This document shows, one piece after another, positions 62,311 through 64,000 of a DNA stretch of 64,000 nt. How positions within the stretch are numbered: position 1 is the first letter of the stretch; each line of letters begins with the position of its first letter. The stretch lies in the NCBI RefSeq assembly GCF_002100145.1, contig NZ_JXQD01000023.1, positions 62,001 to 126,000 of the forward strand. Direction: 5' to 3'. Source of the stretch: Vibrio sp. qd031 (GTDB taxonomy: Bacteria > Pseudomonadota > Gammaproteobacteria > Enterobacterales > Vibrionaceae). Under the pieces are notes generated by a model. It did not search any database. It was not told the DNA's origin and worked only from the letters and a program-made list of their open reading frames with translations. The translations under genes and the position numbers were made by a program.

Positions 62311-64000
62311 TTACTCTTCGTCGGAGAATCCAGCGTTAAGTAGTGCCGCAAGATTGTCTGTCGCTTGTTCAGCTGACGGACCTTCTGTTTCTTCACGCTG
62401 CTTAGCACGGTCTTGGTGATACGCAAAACCAGTACCCGCAGGGATCAGACGACCAACAATAACGTTCTCTTTCAGACCACGAAGGTCATCACGCTTACCA
62501 GAAACCGCTGCTTCTGTTAGTACGCGAGTCGTTTCCTGGAACGATGCCGCTGAGATAAATGACTCAGTTGCTAGAGACGCTTTAGTGATACCCAGTAGCT
62601 CACGCTCAAAGCGGATTAGCTCTTTACCTTCAGCTTCTAGCTTACGGTTAGCAATCTTAACTTGAGAGTACTCTACTTGCTCACCAGGTAGGAACTCAGA
62701 GTCGCCACCGTGGGTGATAGTACACTTACGCAACATCTGACGTACGATTGTCTCGATGTGCTTGTCGTTAATCTTAACCCCTTGCAGACGGTAAACTTCT
62801 TGTACCTCGTTAGCGATGTACTGAGTTACCGCATGGATGCCACGCAAACGCAAGATGTCATGCGGTGTTTCAGGACCGTCGGCGATAACATCACCACGCT
62901 CCACTTTTTCACCTTCAAACACGTTAAGCTGACGATGTTTAGGGATCATCTCTTCGTAGGCTTCACCTGACTCACGAGTGATCACTAGACGACGCTTACC
63001 TTTAGTCTCTTTACCAAAGCTCACAGTACCTGTGTGCTCAGCAAGGATTGCAGGCTCTTTTGGCTTACGCGCTTCAAATAGGTCGGCTACGCGAGGTAGA
63101 CCACCGGTGATATCTTTGTTTCCGCTCGATTTCTGAGGAATACGAGATAATGTGTCACCAATACCTACTTCTGCACCATCTTCGATGTTAACGATCGCTT
63201 TGCCAGGTAGGAAGTATGTCGCCGGCATATCAGTACCAGGGATCATTACGTCATTACCTTGCTCATCAACAAGTTTGATAGCTGGACGCATATCTTTACC
63301 TGCCGCTGGGCGCGCTGCTGCTTCAGTTACTTCAGAAGACGATAGACCGGTTAGGTCATCAGTCTGGCGAGAAACCGTCACACCATCGATCATGTCAACA
63401 AATTGGATACGACCCGCTACCTCAGTGATGATAGGCAGTGTGTGCGCTTCCCAGTTTGCTACTGTTTCGCCAACGCCAACCGCTTCGCCGTCGCCTTTGC
63501 TTAACATAGAACCGTAAGGCAGTTTGTGCTTCTCTTTAGTACGACCAAACTCATCAATGATGGTTAGTTCAGAAGCACGAGAAGTAATCACCAGTTTCTT
63601 ATCTTTATTGATAACAAACTTAGCGTTGTTCAGTCTTACAGTACCAGCGTTCTTAGTCTGAACACTGTTCTCTGCCGCCGCTGTAGATGCAGCACCACCG
63701 ATGTGGAAGGTACGCATGGTAAGCTGTGTACCCGGTTCACCGATTGACTGAGCCGCGATAACGCCAACTGCTTCACCAGTGTTAACCATGTGGCCACGTG
63801 CTAGGTCACGACCGTAACAGAACTTACAACAACCGAAGTCAGAATCACAGGTTACAACAGAACGTACTTTTAGTTGGTCAACTGAGTTCTCATCAATGAT
63901 TTGACACCATTTCTCGTCAATTAGCGTATTGCGAGGGATAAGAACTTCTTCAGTACCTGGCTTAACCACGTCTTCTGCAACAACACGACCAAGGGCTAGT
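62311..64000 (-). CDS. rpoC: RNA polymerase beta' subunit, C-terminal part (runs off the window)
   Basis: About 563 codons of the C-terminal part of beta'. The second zinc-binding cluster [18 protein letters not shown], the bridge-helix/trigger-loop region [20 protein letters not shown] and FHIGGAAS are complete, and the gamma-specific insert follows. The C-terminal [20 protein letters not shown] and a stop are present. The frame is open to the right edge ([12 protein letters not shown]), so the start and the catalytic NADFDGD motif lie outside. Its tail contacts omega, encoded at 52126. Confidence 0.97.
   Translation of the reverse strand, partial: LALGRVVAEDVVKPGTEEVLIPRNTLIDEKWCQIIDENSVDQLKVRSVVTCDSDFGCCKFCYGRDLARGHMVNTGEAVGVIAAQSIGEPGTQLTMRTFHIGGAASTAAAENSVQTKNAGTVRLNNAKFVINKDKKLVITSRASELTIIDEFGRTKEKHKLPYGSMLSKGDGEAVGVGETVANWEAHTLPIITEVAGRIQFVDMIDGVTVSRQTDDLTGLSSSEVTEAAARPAAGKDMRPAIKLVDEQGNDVMIPGTDMPATYFLPGKAIVNIEDGAEVGIGDTLSRIPQKSSGNKDITGGLPRVADLFEARKPKEPAILAEHTGTVSFGKETKGKRRLVITRESGEAYEEMIPKHRQLNVFEGEKVERGDVIADGPETPHDILRLRGIHAVTQYIANEVQEVYRLQGVKINDKHIETIVRQMLRKCTITHGGDSEFLPGEQVEYSQVKIANRKLEAEGKELIRFERELLGITKASLATESFISAASFQETTRVLTEAAVSGKRDDLRGLKENVIVGRLIPAGTGFAYHQDRAKQREETEGPSAEQATDNLAALLNAGFSDEE

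Overview
The window looks like chromosome 1 of a Vibrio species (Gammaproteobacteria, Vibrionaceae). Evidence: a sodium-type flagellar motor gene (motX) beside purA, a CheX-like chemotaxis gene, gene blocks in vibrio order (pgi/yjbQ/alr/dnaB, rpsF-rpsR-rplI, the hfq superoperon, slmA-lpxL), and a Vibrio-type inverted-repeat intergenic element near rpoC. Except for the first 5 kb, nearly everything is core housekeeping DNA.

Region 1 (1-about 5200) is the integrase end of an integrated element resembling a P4/PICI-type phage satellite. All genes are on the minus strand: a P4-type tyrosine integrase overlapping an unknown 217-residue gene, an AlpA-type regulator missed by ordinary length cut-offs, a small winged-helix-like protein, a primase/helicase gene (DUF5906 type) cut in two by an in-frame TGA, a 32-residue membrane peptide, a terminator, and the start of another gene leaving the window. 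The other end of the element lies outside.

Region 2 (5.2-32.8 kb) is core: yihG, cheX-like, pgi, yjbQ, alr-dnaB, a DUF481 outer-membrane protein, rpsF-rpsR-rplI (no priB between rpsF and rpsR), rlmB-rnr, an MCP, motX, purA, and the tsaE-amiB-mutL-miaA-hfq-hflX-hflK-hflC-yjeT superoperon with queG divergent from it. Region 3 (32.8-34.2 kb) holds a gene-free stretch with DnaA boxes and clustered GATC sites, in the same chromosomal slot as E. coli datA, followed by three tRNA-Gly(GCC) and two initiator tRNA genes mixed with tRNA-derived repeats and a decayed tRNA. Region 4 (34.3-50.8 kb) has orn/rsgA/psd, an orphan TetR regulator, ugd, cysE-gpsA-secB-yibN, gpmI-envC, groES-groEL with a sigma32-type promoter, a MATE and a DMT transporter, and a porin. 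Region 5 (51-64 kb) has gmk-rpoZ-spoT-trmH, radC, coaBC-slmA-lpxL, nudC-hemE with a possible small RNA between them, rsd, a MITE-like repeat, and the 3' part of rpoC.

Functionally the window combines replication and its control (dnaB, DnaA-box cluster), RNA processing and translation (rnr, rlmB, trmH, miaA, queG, orn, rsgA, tRNAs), cell-wall splitting (amiB with its activator envC), protein quality control (groESL, hflKC, secB), stringent response (spoT, rpoZ), envelope lipid synthesis (yihG, psd, lpxL) and motility (motX, cheX, MCP). The items most worth a second look are the datA-like locus, the candidate small RNA at 60.4 kb, the stop-interrupted satellite primase, and the tRNA-derived tandem repeats.
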